64,000 nt of DNA from Syngnathus acus (GCF_901709675.1 NC_051095.1:4091956-4155955), one strand, 5' to 3'. Counted from the first letter of the stretch, positions 1 to 17,224 are shown. Notes: generated by a model from the letters alone, not told the origin. Made by a program: numbers and translations.

Positions 1-109
1 CCTCAGCGTAAGCACACTGCCGGACTTAGCGACCCGCTCTGGAGGGCGGCAAAAGCGGGAGGTGAACATGATACTTGACGTGACAAAAGTAAACGCTGCT
101 GTGTGATAC

Positions 110-1100
110 CTGAGAGCTGTTGCAGTAACGTGGACGCCAGGTTGACGGACATGTCCTGCCATAGCGCCGCCCGCAGGCACTGCTCCGCCATTTTGGCTCC
201 GGAACACAACTGGTCTCCAAAGAACTGCTGTTCCTCCACCGCGACCCCTGAAAACAACCTGGGTCGGGTCTCCTCTTCCGTTTTCCCTCTGAGGAGAATC
301 TGCTCCGCCAGGGTGTCAGCGGAGATCTCCTCCCCCTCCTGTTTGACAGCAAGCGGAACGTTCGGAACATCGCCGTCCAGATGTGGATCTTCCATCTCCG
401 CCACCCCGCCGTGTTCCGTTTTGACGGCCAGAAGACGGTGAGCTCCATCGCCTCGGAGGTCTCCTATTGGTCCTTCACGGATGACGCTTGACATCCTCGG
501 CGTTTCGATTTCCATGGAGTCCTCTTCCTCCTTGACTTTCACGTCGGGCCGGGTCAGGAGCTGACTCTCTGCCATTAAAAACACGATTTGCTCATCTTCT
601 CTATCCGTCAATAACTGATTTAATCCATTTCTTCATACAAACAGATGGATGAGCACAAACCTGCCAGTTTCCTGAGCAAGTCTGAAGCCAGCGTGTCAGT
701 GGCGGCGTCCCCCTCAGGTGTGTGCGTGAGCGAGGGTGGGTCGGGACTGGCCCCGGGACCATCGGGGGACAGAGCCAGGCCCGGCTCCTCCTGCTGTCCC
801 CCTCGTCCCTCGGCTCGACCCCCAGGGAGGACCTGAGCCTTCTGAGTGGCCTCTGAAGACACACACAGACATAAGACCGACGCCTCATATGTGTGTACGT
901 GTGTGTGTGTTTTAACCACCTGACATCCTAATGAGAAGGTCAGACGCCATCTTGGTGCTGACATCAGGGCTGAAGAGAGAGGTGGCTGCCAGGAAGGGGC
1001 TCGAACCCACCTCGCGCGACTCCGCGTGAGCCGCCCGCGTGTGTCGACCGGCCGCGTCCGAAGGAGGAGCGGGCTGTAACACGCTCGGCCCACGCTTCAT
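110..1100 (-). CDS. znf827: ZNF827-like zinc-finger protein, internal exons (partial)
   Basis: Three minus-strand exons join in frame: about 1100-920 (upstream edge uncertain), 852-661 and about 571-110, all with phase-1 junctions. The gene continues past base 1. Each exon ends in the same short module (PDVSTKMASDLLIRMS, DTLASDLLRKLA, QDMSVNLASTLLQQLS), matching the thrice-repeated DISVKMAS-type modules I know from the middle of vertebrate ZNF827. Lysines in VKEE, VKTE and VKQE are psi-K-x-E sumoylation sites, also a ZNF827 trait. ZNF827 is a nuclear C2H2 protein linked to NuRD recruitment and telomere chromatin (family knowledge). No C2H2 finger lies in this part. The N-terminal fingers expected upstream are not found between 1100 and the next gene. 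REELD1 as neighbour supports the call, since they are near each other at human 4q31. Confidence 0.72.
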
Positions 1101-1929
1101 TTTCCAGCGACGAGTAAGAGAGTCACACTCAGAAGAGAGGCGAGCGATACGAGAGGAGGGATGCTAAAATAAGACGTGAAGGTTCTTGGCCACTCGGAGG
1201 AGAGGAGAGCATGATGCAAATCTACTCCTCTGACAGATTCTGACCTGTGAGCGAAGGATGAAGGCAAAACGAGAGACAAGGCGGAAGGTGGATGACGAGC
1301 ATGACAAGAAATAAAACACGATCAAAGTGAATCTCTAATTAGGCAATGATTGAATGGATAAGGCCCGATAATGTCATAATCACATCGCCATGGTAACAGG
1401 CTGCAGCATCTCCTGCCATGACCTTACTGGAAGAAATCAATTGTGATTATGGGGCTTAAAATATATCGATTAATCGACATTTTTCAGTATTTAATTAATT
1501 TGTACACAACTGCCACGTTTATTACTTTTGTAAGTTATTCTGCAAATTTCTATTTTCAGATGTGTTGCACAAAAACCTGAGGCGGCATACTCCATGTTCA
1601 CAATAATTGTTGACAACTATGCTAATTGTATTTACCAAATCATAAGCAAATCATTTAAATTCGCATAAAATTGCAACCTAGACAATCGAATGGAATCAGG
1701 CCAAAAACATTGTTTTTACTGTTAAATACATTTTTAAATATCAAAAAATAGTCCACACATGGCAATCCAAAGTGGCTAAAAAACGTAAAAATGATGACGA
1801 GAATCTCCGAGTGGAACCGTAATTCAGTCAAATTGTTGCAAACTATAAATATGTAAATAATAATCGAACAGCAAATCGGTCCACTCTGACACCACACGAC
1901 CCGGTTCGCTCCAGCCTCTCGACTCATTC

Positions 1930-2760
1930 ATGCCTCACGGGAGTCTGCAAATGACCGTGACCCCGTTCCTCCCTGCTCGGTATCGGTCGGACGGTCGCTG
2001 CCCGAACCTTCCGGACGAAGCCAGAGTTCTGGAGCACTCGTTCGTCCCCTCTCCCGTCGCAACATGGCTGACACACCGAGTCACAAAGTCAATTCCCGGC
2101 GTGGGAGGACGGTGCGCCAATTCAGTACCAACGAAGCGGCGAAATTGTTCCGTTTCAGCTGGTACCGGGAAGCAGGGCAGGTGTCAAGAGTCCAGTCGCC
2201 CCCTCCCTCCCTCCCTCCCTCCCTCTCTCCCTCTCTCCATCACGCCCCTGCAACATGGCTGAGCGGAACTCGACCTCACGAGACCTCTGAAGTCATCCAC
2301 TCGGGTCATTTGGCGTCGGCAACCCGCCCCGGGACGACCAGACGACGCCTTGTCGCCGGCTCCCCTTCCCCGCTCACCCTCGGAGACTTACCGGTGCCGG
2401 GAGGGCAGGTGGCGGCCGTGGTTGAGATGGTGCAGTCCGGGGCAGAGCCTATATATAGACCGCACATTTTACTGGCGGTAAATTCGCTCTTTTTTTTTTT
2501 GGCCCCCCTCTTGCGTCGACCCCCGGGCTTGCTCCGCCACTTTCCGACAGTGCCAGTGGAGGGAGGGAGGGGGGCGAGGGGAGGAGGGAGGCGAAAGCCG
2601 CGCGGATATGTCTTTTTCCAGGCCGAGAGGAGGATGACGGGTCGGTCACTGAGCAGGGCAGATGGAGGTTTCCGCCTCCTTTCTCCCTCTCTCTCTCTCT
2701 CTCCCTCGTTCACACGCGTGAGCGTGCGCGCGCGCGCGAAAGGGACGCAGTGAGTCCGTC
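1930..2760. other. CpG-rich island with CT/GA-rich tracts
   Basis: This stretch has many CpG dinucleotides, a CCCT-type tract near 2200-2240, a CT tract near 2685-2705 and a CG-alternating run near 2725-2738. The sequence CAACATGGCTG occurs twice on the plus strand (about 2061 and 2251) and resembles the YY1 core. Long open frames exist on both strands but are low-complexity and show no recognisable protein. It is read as a promoter island. Confidence 0.5.
2392..2457 (-). promoter_or_regulatory. TATA-box promoter plus non-coding first exon, minus strand
   Basis: TATATATA at 2450-2457 is followed on the minus strand by about 55 bases of GC-rich sequence and then a consensus donor, CACCG|GTAAGT, with the exon ending at 2392. 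A start site near 2420-2425 is inferred from the TATA spacing. The region (about 1930-2760) is rich in CpG and CT tracts. The next minus-strand coding sequence downstream is the znf827-like exon set, so this is probably a znf827 5' exon. The TATA core is palindromic, so plus-strand firing cannot be excluded. Confidence 0.45.
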
Positions 2761-2829
2761 CACGCGCCAAGCTAACACGGGCACACGCAAGGTGAACGTT
2801 TGTCCATTTGAACAGAAGAGTCAACACTT

Positions 2830-3940
2830 TTAAGAGCGCACAAGATTATTTTTTAACCTATGAAAACATCTGAACTTTATACTCGTTACGTTATCAAAAA
2901 GCTTTTGTATTTTTTTTCAACTTGAGCGAAATAAGTAAACGTGCAAACCAACCTCATATGAGAGATATTCCCAGGCAACCTCAGGTAGAATGGTTATTTG
3001 CTTTCATTGGAAACGGCCCTTTTTGTTCAAAATGGCGCCCGGGGAGATGGGGGGTTTTCATTTTTTAATTTGGTACTGGAACCACAAATAAAGTGATCAT
3101 TTTATCACCCGGGTAGCACGGCGACTGAAATGTGTCAAGAGTGGGACACATTTTGACACCTGGAAGACAATTTGAAGTTTGGCCTTGTACTAAGTCTGCA
3201 TCATAGTACTTTATAAAACTTGTGAAACCAATGCAGTCATACAAAATTTGGTGGACTGTATTCTTGCTTTGCAACTTCATGGCAATGGCATATAGTGGGG
3301 CAGGCACGTCAACTGCTGTAATGCCCTTCCTGAGCCTCTAGAGGGAGACAAACAGCAGTAACGTGACACACATGCAACCACCAGCGTCATCCACGTGAGA
3401 GAACCACCAGCACCGGCAAGAGTCACCTAAATTTATTTTACTGCATCGATCAAATATATGTTGAATTTGAATCTAGGGTCATAGGTGACGCACCCATGAC
3501 ATCTCCACCCGACGACCTGATATTCCACGTGACATGTTTCATGCCGTCTGGTGTCTGTAGTGTGTTTCTCAGCTCCAAACGATGGAGGCTGATTTAAGAC
3601 AGCCCCCGAAGTGTAAGAACTGAACCAGACTGGCTTACATAATTTCCCGCGGCACACTTTTATGATATCTTAAAGAATCAGGTTGGGAACCAGTGCACTA
3701 CAACCCCGCATGTGGCACTGGATTGGACTTGTTATCTCGGGGGGGGGGGGGGGAGGAGGAGGAGGAGGGGGTTGCCTCTGTTCAAATGCTCCGGAGATCC
3801 TGTAGGGAGGCGGCTGCAGCTGGTGTACATCCTGTTGGTGTGTTGGATGAGGGGTGGGGGGCGGGGGTCTTAATCCTGTAGAACTATAGATCCTCGAGAC
3901 AACACTTAAGACAAAAATCTATCCAGTGCTTTACTCGACC
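2830..3940. other. Gene-less stretch
   Basis: I see no convincing exon on either strand. A poly-G run followed by GA-rich sequence sits at about 3739-3770. The remainder is unremarkable AT-rich intergenic DNA between znf827 and reeld1. LSM6, which lies in this interval in human, was not recognised. Confidence 0.5.
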
Positions 3941-4296
3941 TTTCTTGAGTGTTGGCCAACCCTGCTTGTTCAAATCGTCACTAGAGGGAGTGCTCAGAAG
4001 CACCAGCAGCAGATCTAGTAATTGTGGCTCTATGCCCACCCACCTCCCTACCACCACACTTCAAAGTCCCCTGCCCAAAATCCCTCCAGCTCATCTTCAG
4101 ACACTTGCTCTCACACATTTGCTCAGCACTGAGAAGACATCCTAGCAAGGTAAGAACAAATGTCATCTCTTTTTAGATTGATCTTGTATTTGCAAAATCT
4201 ATGTTGTCCCAAGAATAGTCCAAACATTTGATTTCGGTTAAAAAAACAAGAAATACTCGTAGACTACAGCAACCTTCCTTTTCATGTCCTGCTAAG

Positions 4297-7031
<2,735 letters not shown>

Positions 7032-7690
7032 GACGGAATCCAGTGTGAAAATGATTTGGATTTATTTCCTTTTCTGAAAATAGAGGAACATTTCAGATTC
7101 TTTCTGTAGACTCAAAAGCAGTAAATGTGCCGTGACACTCAAAGTAGAAACTCTTTGGTATTAGGTGGTGGGAAAATGCTTTGTAAACGTTTGTAGCATC
7201 AAACACATGAAAACACGATGTTCATGTCGGGTCACCATCACTATTAAACATTCAAGGCTTTAAGTTAAATTAAATACATAATCTAGCCTCAAGACTCTTG
7301 TAACAATATCAAAACCATTGTAACAAAAGTTCACATTCCCTGTTACTGGAAGCTGGAATGCTGAGTAGAAAATGTAGAAAAGACAATTAAAAAAAAAAAA
7401 AAAGGTCCCAGCCACCCCATGTGTCCTTTAGCAAATATAAAATGTGTACCTTTGCTTCTGTTAAATAAAGAAGAATAAACGTTTTGTGTTTTGTCCTTTG
7501 CGGAGGGCGGCAAGCCAGCATTTGGTCCTCGTGTCCGAGGTCGCTGCTGATTGGCCACGGGAAGGCACACGATTGTTCGGTGAGTCGCTCACTTGGTCAG
7601 ACGGGCTGCAGGCTGGTCTGCTGGACCCACACACAAGTCGAAAAGTCTTTCTCAAGCAACTCAAACCCTCACAGGAACCTTTTTGGAAAC
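7032..7690. other. Convergent 3' UTR region of reeld1 and slc10a7
   Basis: The two genes end toward each other here, with stops at 7031 (plus) and 7691 (minus). An AATAAA occurs at about 7463 on the plus strand, and a poly-A tract lies at 7388-7403. No additional gene was seen. Confidence 0.5.
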
Positions 7691-10682
<2,992 letters not shown>

Positions 10683-11354
10683 GTTTCAGCGCCGGCCTCT
10701 TCCGGATCACCCGGTGGGCCCGTAAAAGGCTGAAAGACCCGTGACGGCTTTCTTTTCTCGGGTCTTCCTGTCCACTCGAAGTCCGCTTGACAAGAGTTCC
10801 TTGTTGCGATGTCAAGAGTTCCTCAAACGCAGCGTCTTCTTTCTTCTTCATAGCAATAGTAGTTGGTAAATAAATTGAGGAGTGCAATGCTGCCACCGTC
10901 TGGTTAAAACGTGCATCGGCCTGCTTCAAGAGCGTGTCGCTCCAGTGCGTTTCTTGCGTTCCTCTTCGTGGAAGTCAACAGTTGACATAAGTATATCCAA
11001 ATTGGATACCTAATTTTTTATTTTTAAATCATGGACTCTCTCTCATTTCACATCTTATTTTTAAATCATGGACTTTCTCTCATTTCATATCACCCCCCCG
11101 AATATGACATAATTTCCTGCCAAGAGTTTTATTGGCTGTTTGAGTGCACCGCCAACATCCCAGTGTGGTTTGAATAATAATAATGCTAATAATAATACTA
11201 ATAATAGCTTTGATTTATATGGCTTTATGTTAGCAAAGTCAAATATGTATTAAAATGCTTAAAAGGAAAGTAGTGCTAGCGACACATTTGCTGGCATCCT
11301 TGGCAATCCTGCAATACTTGGCTCGGGGAAACGTCAAGGTAACTCAGTCTATGT
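10683..11354. other. slc10a7 upstream / ttc29 3' flank
   Basis: This holds the slc10a7 5' flank and ttc29 3' flank, both genes being on the minus strand. A near-repeat of about 50 bases (TTTTTAAATCATGGACT) occurs at 11022 and 11061. An ATG-started open frame at 10929 overlaps the slc10a7 start out of frame and is not conserved-looking. POU4F2, which lies between these genes in human, is absent. Confidence 0.45.
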
Positions 11355-13509
11355 CTAATAGTCGCAAATGTCAGCATTGCCGCTGGTCTCGTGAAGTCCT
11401 CTTGACACTTTCCAGGCCAGCAGCCGCGACAGAGCGGGCGACGTGGCCGACTCCACGTCCGCGCTGTACTTTCCCACAATGCAACGAGTGTGAGCACTGG
11501 CCAGTGACACCTGACGGACGCAAACACTTGTAGCATTACACACTTTTGTAAAAAAAAAAAAAGAAGGAATTGAACTCCTTAGGTAAAAGTACTTCATTAA
11601 AAGTTAAACCAAACAGATAACATACCTGAGCTTTCTGCACCAAAGCCACGTCTCCGATGTCACAGGCCACGTTGTAACCTTGGAGTAGGCTCTCGCGAGC
11701 TTGGTCATACTGTTTCTGCAGGCAGGGAGGACCACGTTTTTGTGTATACGTGTGTATATGGGTGAGTGTGTGTGTTACCATGTTAGTGTAGACATGGCCC
11801 AGACATAGGCATGCGTCGACGAGGTGGTGATGTAAGCTCTTGCTCCGGGAGATGTCAACCAATGTCTCCAAAAGCTTGATGGTGTTCTTGATGTTTCCCT
11901 TACTGAAACACAAACACACTTTTGTCAACACAAAAGGGCGCGTCTCATTTTCAGTATCCGAGAGTACCTTTCATATAACTTGGCCATGGCCTTGTAAGCT
12001 TTTCCCAGGCCGTCAAAATTCTCCGTGCTGCTGCAGATGGTCATGGAGGTGTTGAGGTACTGCGAGAAAAAAAAAAGAGTTACCTTATTTCAGACACCAA
12101 CTCTCAAGCGCTAACACGCACCTGTTTGGACGTGTCGTAGTCTCCGACTCTGTAGTAGGCGAGTCCGAGCTGATAGGCGGCTTCCCCTTCGATGTTTTTG
12201 TTTGCAGCTGCAACAACGCACGTCTGGTGTTTTACGAGCGGGATGGCGGCGAGGACGGGCGGCGGCGGTCCACTCACACTCGGTGGCGGTGGTGTAGCCT
12301 TTGTGGAGGAGCTCCAGAGCCTTGTCGGGTTTGCCCACTTTGATGCGAGCGTCCGCCTGGCGACTGTAGATGGACCACAGGCTCTCGCGGGCTCGACGCG
12401 GCAAGTAGCGACTGGACGAGTCCACCCAACCGCCTTCGTCGGCCATTTGCACGCAAAGTTCAGCCTGGTGCCTTGCCTTGTCCAGCTGACCTGCACGGGT
12501 ATGAATTGTTATTTTGATGGCAAATCATTTGAGGGAAGAATAAAAATGAATCTCAGGAAAGAAGGTTACGTGCCTTGCTGCAGGTAGAGCTCGGCCAAGC
12601 AGGCCCGCCCCTCGGTGGCATGCCGCTTGCATCCTTCCTCCTGCGCGTCGGTGCACGTGTGGTAGAAGTGCAAGCTGAGCCACAGGTCCTCCAACTCGGC
12701 CGTGAAATAGGCGCCCAAATGCAGACGTTGCTCGTACGCCGCCGGCCAGCGACCTGCCGCAACCGTTCGTTAGACCCCGCCCCCGAAAAGTCAGATCTCA
12801 GAAGTGAGTCAGTATACCGTCCCGTTGCGCCTGCTCGGCACGGCTCAGGTAAAGACCGATGCTCTCCATTTTGGCGTGCTGCTCCTCCAGCGGCGTTTGA
12901 AGACTGAGAGCCGAGTTGATCTCCGCCCCCTCCCGGCGCTCCTGATCCAACCGCAGCAAAAGGAAGAGCTCAGAGAAGGACCTGGAACAAGAGCACGGGC
13001 TGAACATTTTGGACAACGAGGCGCTCGAATGGCTATCAAATCAAAAAGCAATTCAGCCGCAATAACATGAACATTTTTTTCAGCCACTCAAAACTGTCCA
13101 ACAAGACATACAGGCAATAATTCACGTGAGCTACCTGTGGAAGCCATGCTGTAGCAGGCCCACGCAGATGTTCTGCTTCCGGCTATTGATGAACCTGCGA
13201 GAAGGGACAATCGTCAAATCAAATTCATGCTTGACAGTGAAACAAATTGGTCACCATGGCAACCAAACTCACTTTGCGATATCTTCTTTGGAGAGACAGT
13301 GTGCTGATTTTTCAGTGTGTTGGACAGACTTTCTATGAAAGACACACAGAATGTTCCAGTAACTAACTCAGGTCATTTTTTCGCAATGTTCCCATCGTAG
13401 CGGTTTTAATTGTATCTAGATTTATCGTAAATAACCAATTTTCTTACTTGCTTCTCTGCCTCCTGACCCTCGAGGACACTCCTGGTAGAGAGCTGCCTTG
13501 CGCTTCCAT
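11355..13509 (-). CDS. ttc29: Tetratricopeptide repeat protein 29 (TTC29)
   Basis: Eleven coding exons give 428 residues: 13509-13448, 13332-13273, 13194-13135, 12981-12818, 12753-12574, 12490-12278, 12207-12122, 12059-11968, 11902-11779, 11715-11626 and 11510-11355. Recognisable TTC29 landmarks are LSKEDIAKFINSRKQNICVG, SFSELFLL, PLEEQHAKMESIGLYLSRAE and TPR helices such as EAAYQLGLAYYRVGDYDTSK and YDQARESLLQGYN. TTC29 is an axonemal protein needed for sperm-flagellum assembly, probably through transport of cargo with intraflagellar transport, and human mutations cause multiple flagellar abnormalities (family knowledge). Intron 5 (12573-12491) must use a GC donor to stay in frame. The coding start is at the second exon; the exon's acceptor is at 13528 and a further 5' UTR exon ends at 13839. 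Confidence 0.93.
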
Positions 13510-14240
13510 TCTCGGCTGTCACTCAACCTGGAGGCGGGGCCAATATTTTAGAAAAGGTGAGGGGAAAGAAGGAAGGAAGGAAGGAAGGAAGGAAGGAAAA
13601 AAGGACGAAGGTAAGAATGGAAACTTAGGAAGAAGTTAAGAAACGAAGGCAGAAAAGTAGGTTTAGCTAAACCTAGTAAGATGGGAGGATACAAATCGCA
13701 GAAGTAGCTTATAGCAACTTTTGTGCAACCTTGTGGACCTGTTCGTAAAGTGGATTCATTTCACGTTATTTACAATTGAAAGCGGACTTACATTGTAGCC
13801 TTATTTCCTGTCTGCGGTAACCTGAATTAGTAGCTCACCTCCACTCGGCCTGGCGACAACAACGTACAGTCGGCGTCTCCTCTTCGAATTTCGCGAGCGT
13901 CACCAAGGAGCTCTGTTTTCAGTCAGCTTGTCATGTTACCATGGCAACGCACGTCCCCCACGCGACATTTATCTCCATGGCAACCAAGGCCGATCGTCGC
14001 CGGCGCGTTCGAGCGAGAGCAAGAGTCGCCGCGCGCAGGTTGCTAAGCAGTTGAAGCGTGCCAACTGATTTAAGAGCTCTTCAAGTGTGCGTCCACGAGA
14101 GGTGAGTAGTTTTAATGTGTAGTATCCTTTTATCGATAAAGTTTAAGTCGGGTGACCTCTTTTTCCCGGACATGTCCTACTTTTGAGCCCTATAAAAACG
14201 TCCGAGGGTTAATGTCGTACAATCAGTCTTTTGCATTTAC
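13510..14240 (-). promoter_or_regulatory. ttc29 5' UTR exon and promoter region
   Basis: A minus-strand donor GTGGAG|GTGAGC at 13839 closes a non-coding exon that starts somewhere between about 13900 and 14050. The DNA around 13980-14060 is CpG-rich and includes two CCATGGCAAC-like X-box-type elements (GTTACCATGGCAAC around 13935-13948 and again near 13975). RFX-family X-boxes of this kind are typical of cilia genes, which would suit an axonemal protein; this is inference. Confidence 0.4.
13569..13598. repeat. (GGAA)n microsatellite
   Basis: About seven uninterrupted GGAA copies lie just upstream of the first coding exon of ttc29. Confidence 0.9.
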
Positions 14241-14249
14241 TGTTCTGGA

Positions 14250-14545
14250 TATTTGGAAATAGCTTGTGGTGTTCCACAAGGGTCCGTTTTAGGCCCTAAA
14301 TTATTTATTTTGTATATAAATGACATGTGCAAAGTCTCTAAAGAACTAAAACTCGTCAATTTTGCAGATGACACAAATATCTTTTGTTCAGGTGATAACA
14401 TCCAAACAAGTGGAATCAGTGTTGAATGAGGAAATGGAAAAAAATGAAAATGTGGTTCGACTGGAACAAATTATCATTGAATGTAAGTAAGACCAAGTTT
14501 ATGGTATTTGGCAAAGCCAACATAAAGATACTGTTGGATTTGTTC
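14250..14545 (+). mobile_element. LINE reverse-transcriptase fragment (palm)
   Basis: A plus-strand frame reads GVPQGSVLGPKLFILYINDM, then VNFADDTNIF and WFDWNKLSLNVSKTKFMVFG, the conserved palm block of a non-LTR reverse transcriptase of L2/Rex1-like type. One frameshift or stop breaks it near 14427. The frame stops matching at about 14540 and the family resumes at about 15690, so this and the next LINE entry may be one element split by an insertion. Confidence 0.8.
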
Positions 14546-15689
14546 CACAATTTAGGGAGCGCTATCTGCGCCTCACGGCAAAAGCCATTGCCAATCACCT
14601 GTTATCCAATTCACTCACTGCGTGCTCGTTTAATTTCTTCAGATTTAGGAAAATGCAAAGACACTGAAGCAGAAATTAGACTTACACAGGTTGGTTGAGT
14701 TCAATCATAATTCTTGTTAAGAAAGCTCTGTTTTCAGGAAAGTACAATACAGCGCTGGGCCTTTCAAGAGCAGAAAGTCTCCATTCAGAAAAGGCAACGT
14801 TCAAGGTTCTTTGGTCTGCTTATATTCAGTTGCTCATGCCGGTGTGGGGCGAGTTTGATGGGTGATGAGTCGTTGGGGTGGGGCGAGTTCGCAGTAGAGT
14901 TTGATTCCATGGGAGTGGGTGCTGGTATGGACGATTCGGTGTGTGTGTGGGGGCTGCCGTCTTCCATCCTGTCTTTCGGCCTTGGGGATCATCTTTGGCC
15001 GAGTCCTTGGCTGTCTCCTTCTGGCACCAGCTGGTTTTATCTCCAAGTGACCTTCCTGTAAACCTTCTGCTCCATTCCTACACTGTCGCACCTCATCCAT
15101 TCGTCATTCTTTCAATTTTGTCATTTTGTACGGAATTATGTGAGCTTTTGGCTGTGACATCATCAATTTATTAAAGTTCCCTGACGATGCAAAGTTTGTT
15201 CTTTTGATACTCCATGTCTTTGCTTACATCATTACATTCTTAGTTTAATCATGCTTCCGCACGTATCTCTTCTTTGTTAAGCAAAATATTTCCCTCTGTG
15301 CAGAGCGTTCAGTAGTAATCGAAAAGCTGGCGTCTCACATTTAGGCGACATATGACGTTTAGTCAAAACACAAGATATAATCAAGTACTGAACGGTCAAG
15401 ACGACTCTGGCCGTGTCCACGATTTAGAGAACAAACATCAGGCATGCATTACACAGTTCCTTAAGGGTCATTAAGCTATTTAGGCAACATATCAAAAGGT
15501 CATTTATTTTGCAGTGCACAGAAATACATATTGAATCGTGAAGTTGTAGCAACCTCTGTTATTATCTTATATTAAAGAATGTCTAGTTATGTCTGCTTTA
15601 TTGGTTGACTCCATGAATATACTTGTCTGCTTATATACTTTATCCAAAGAGATGTGAGCGTATCTGTTATTGTGGCTAGGCGGGTTTTG
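14546..15689. other. Unidentified insert between two LINE pieces
   Basis: About 1.1 kb separates the RT palm fragment from its C-terminal continuation. I recognise no coding sequence in it. It may be a non-autonomous insertion or unrelated DNA. Confidence 0.35.
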
Positions 15690-16206
15690 TGTCTTTTGAC
15701 CCTATTCCTTCAATACGAATAGAAATAGATGGGACTGAAATTGAAAGGGTGCAGGAAAACAAATTTCTTGGGGTTATAATAGATGACAGGCTGAGTTGGA
15801 AGCCACACATCAAAAACGTAAAGTCTAAAAATTCAAGAAGCATGGCAGTCATATACAAAGCAAAAGAATGACTGGATTATCATTCACTTCGTACGCTTTA
15901 TTGTTCTCTTGTCTTGCCCTATTTGCATTACTGTGCTGAGGTTTGGGGGAATACTTATAAAACTTCACTACAGCCACTTATCATTCTGCAGAAGAGAGCA
16001 ATAAGGACTATTCACAAAGTCAACACAAATCCACTTTTCATACAATCCAAACTATTGAAATTCACTGACATAGTATCTTATCAAACAGCAATCATCATGT
16101 ATGGGGCAAAAGCAAAACAACTACCAGACAATATCCAAAACTTATTTAGGAATCGGGAGGGAGGTTATAAGTTAAGGGGGAATCACAACTTCAAAATCAA
16201 AACCAG
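15690..16206 (+). mobile_element. LINE reverse-transcriptase C-terminal fragment
   Basis: Frames at 15689-15870 and 15914-16206 encode ENKFLGVIIDDRLSWKPHI, then LYCSLVLPYLHYCAEVWGNT and LQKRAIRTI, the thumb/C-terminal part of L2-type non-LTR retrotransposons. A single stop splits the frames near 15868. The match ends exactly where a SINE begins. Confidence 0.82.
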
Positions 16207-16515
16207 CTCAGTGGCCTAGTGGTAGAGTGTCCGCCCTGAGACTGGAAGGTTGTGGGTTCAAACCCCGGCCGGGTCATACCAAAGACTATAAAAATGGGAC
16301 CCATTGCCTCCCTGCTTGGCACTCAGCATTAAGGGTTGGAATTGGGGGGTTAGATCACCAACTGATTCCCGAGCGCGGCACCGCTGCTGCTCACTGCTCC
16401 CCTCTCCCCCAGGGGATGGATTAAAATCACACGGGGATGGGTTAAATGCAGAGGACAAATTTCACCACACCCAGGTGTGTGTGTGACGATCATTTGGGAC
16501 TTTAACTTTAACTTT
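16207..16515 (+). mobile_element. tRNA-derived SINE
   Basis: The head is tRNA-like, with box A (AGTGGCCTAGTGGTAGAGTG) and box B (GGTTCAAACCC) about 35 bases apart. An approximately 200-base body of a type common in teleost genomes follows, ending in a TTTAACTTTAACTTTAACTT tail. These internal boxes would be a Pol III promoter. It is not a functional tRNA gene because the anticodon arm and the 3' half do not fold as a tRNA. Confidence 0.85.
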
Positions 16516-16813
16516 AACTTAAAATGCTAAACATAAGAACAACCTTAAAAAGTCATTTGGATAATGTGGACGTCAATTTTCTTTACTTGTGGTTCCTGAG
16601 AGGCCTCAGATTGCTGTCAGGGAGCAATTGGATACCTAAATAGTTTGAGCTTTCCTAGTTAAAATAACCTTAAGTAGCATGCCTTGAGCGTGATTCAGGC
16701 CAAATTGTAGACGTGACCATACAATTTGGTTGGGGGCAGATTTTGGGATGTTTACCGATGTCATCTCTTCTTGGACCGTTTTCGGGACAATTATCAAGTC
16801 CCGAAGGGGGGAA

Positions 16814-17215
16814 TGTGGTAGAATTTGGACTCAATACGTCTTTGCATGTTGCCTTGGATGGTCAACTAGCAGCAGTGAGACTATCATAAGCTATTTTTGC
16901 TGGACAGAGAGGCTTTAGTTTCAGTAATGTATAGGTACTTAGAATATGGAAGGACCATTTGTTGGTGACCAGGGAAGAGCCTAGTAGATGACCTTTTAGG
17001 GGCTTCGAAAGCAACCAGTAGACTTTGACTCGAACCGCAGCTGTTGTCTTGCCAGGTATAAAAGATGCGGGGCCTCGCAGACGAGAGAAAGGAGGGGCTG
17101 CTAACATCTTTGCTGTTGGCCCACTCGAATAGTTGGAGAAACTTCACTCTGACATCGGTTGAATAAAATCTTTTCCCAATCAGCCGTGTGTCACTGGAGT
17201 GCTCCTTCTCTGGGC
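16814..17215 (+). mobile_element. Solo-like retroviral LTR
   Basis: A polypurine-type tract (GAAGGGGGGAA) immediately precedes a TG at 16814. Within the next 400 bases come a TATA element (GTATAAAAGATG near 17055) and AATAAA near 17165, the order of U3-R-U5. The 3' edge is estimated and a primer-binding site was not recognised. Plus-strand orientation is opposite to the pol fragment beside it, so the two need not belong to one provirus. Confidence 0.6.
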
Positions 17216-17224
17216 CAGCCGTCG

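Noticed and set aside
2064-2827. Open frames of 173-229 residues on both strands of the CpG island
   Set aside because: Low-complexity Pro/Arg/Ser sequence typical of GC-rich promoters; no family recognised.
3693-3881. Small Gly/Glu-rich frame near 3.7 kb
   Set aside because: Translation of a poly-G and GGA tract.
16207-16280. tRNA gene
   Set aside because: Only the A and B boxes and a partial tRNA-like head are present, continuing into a SINE body.
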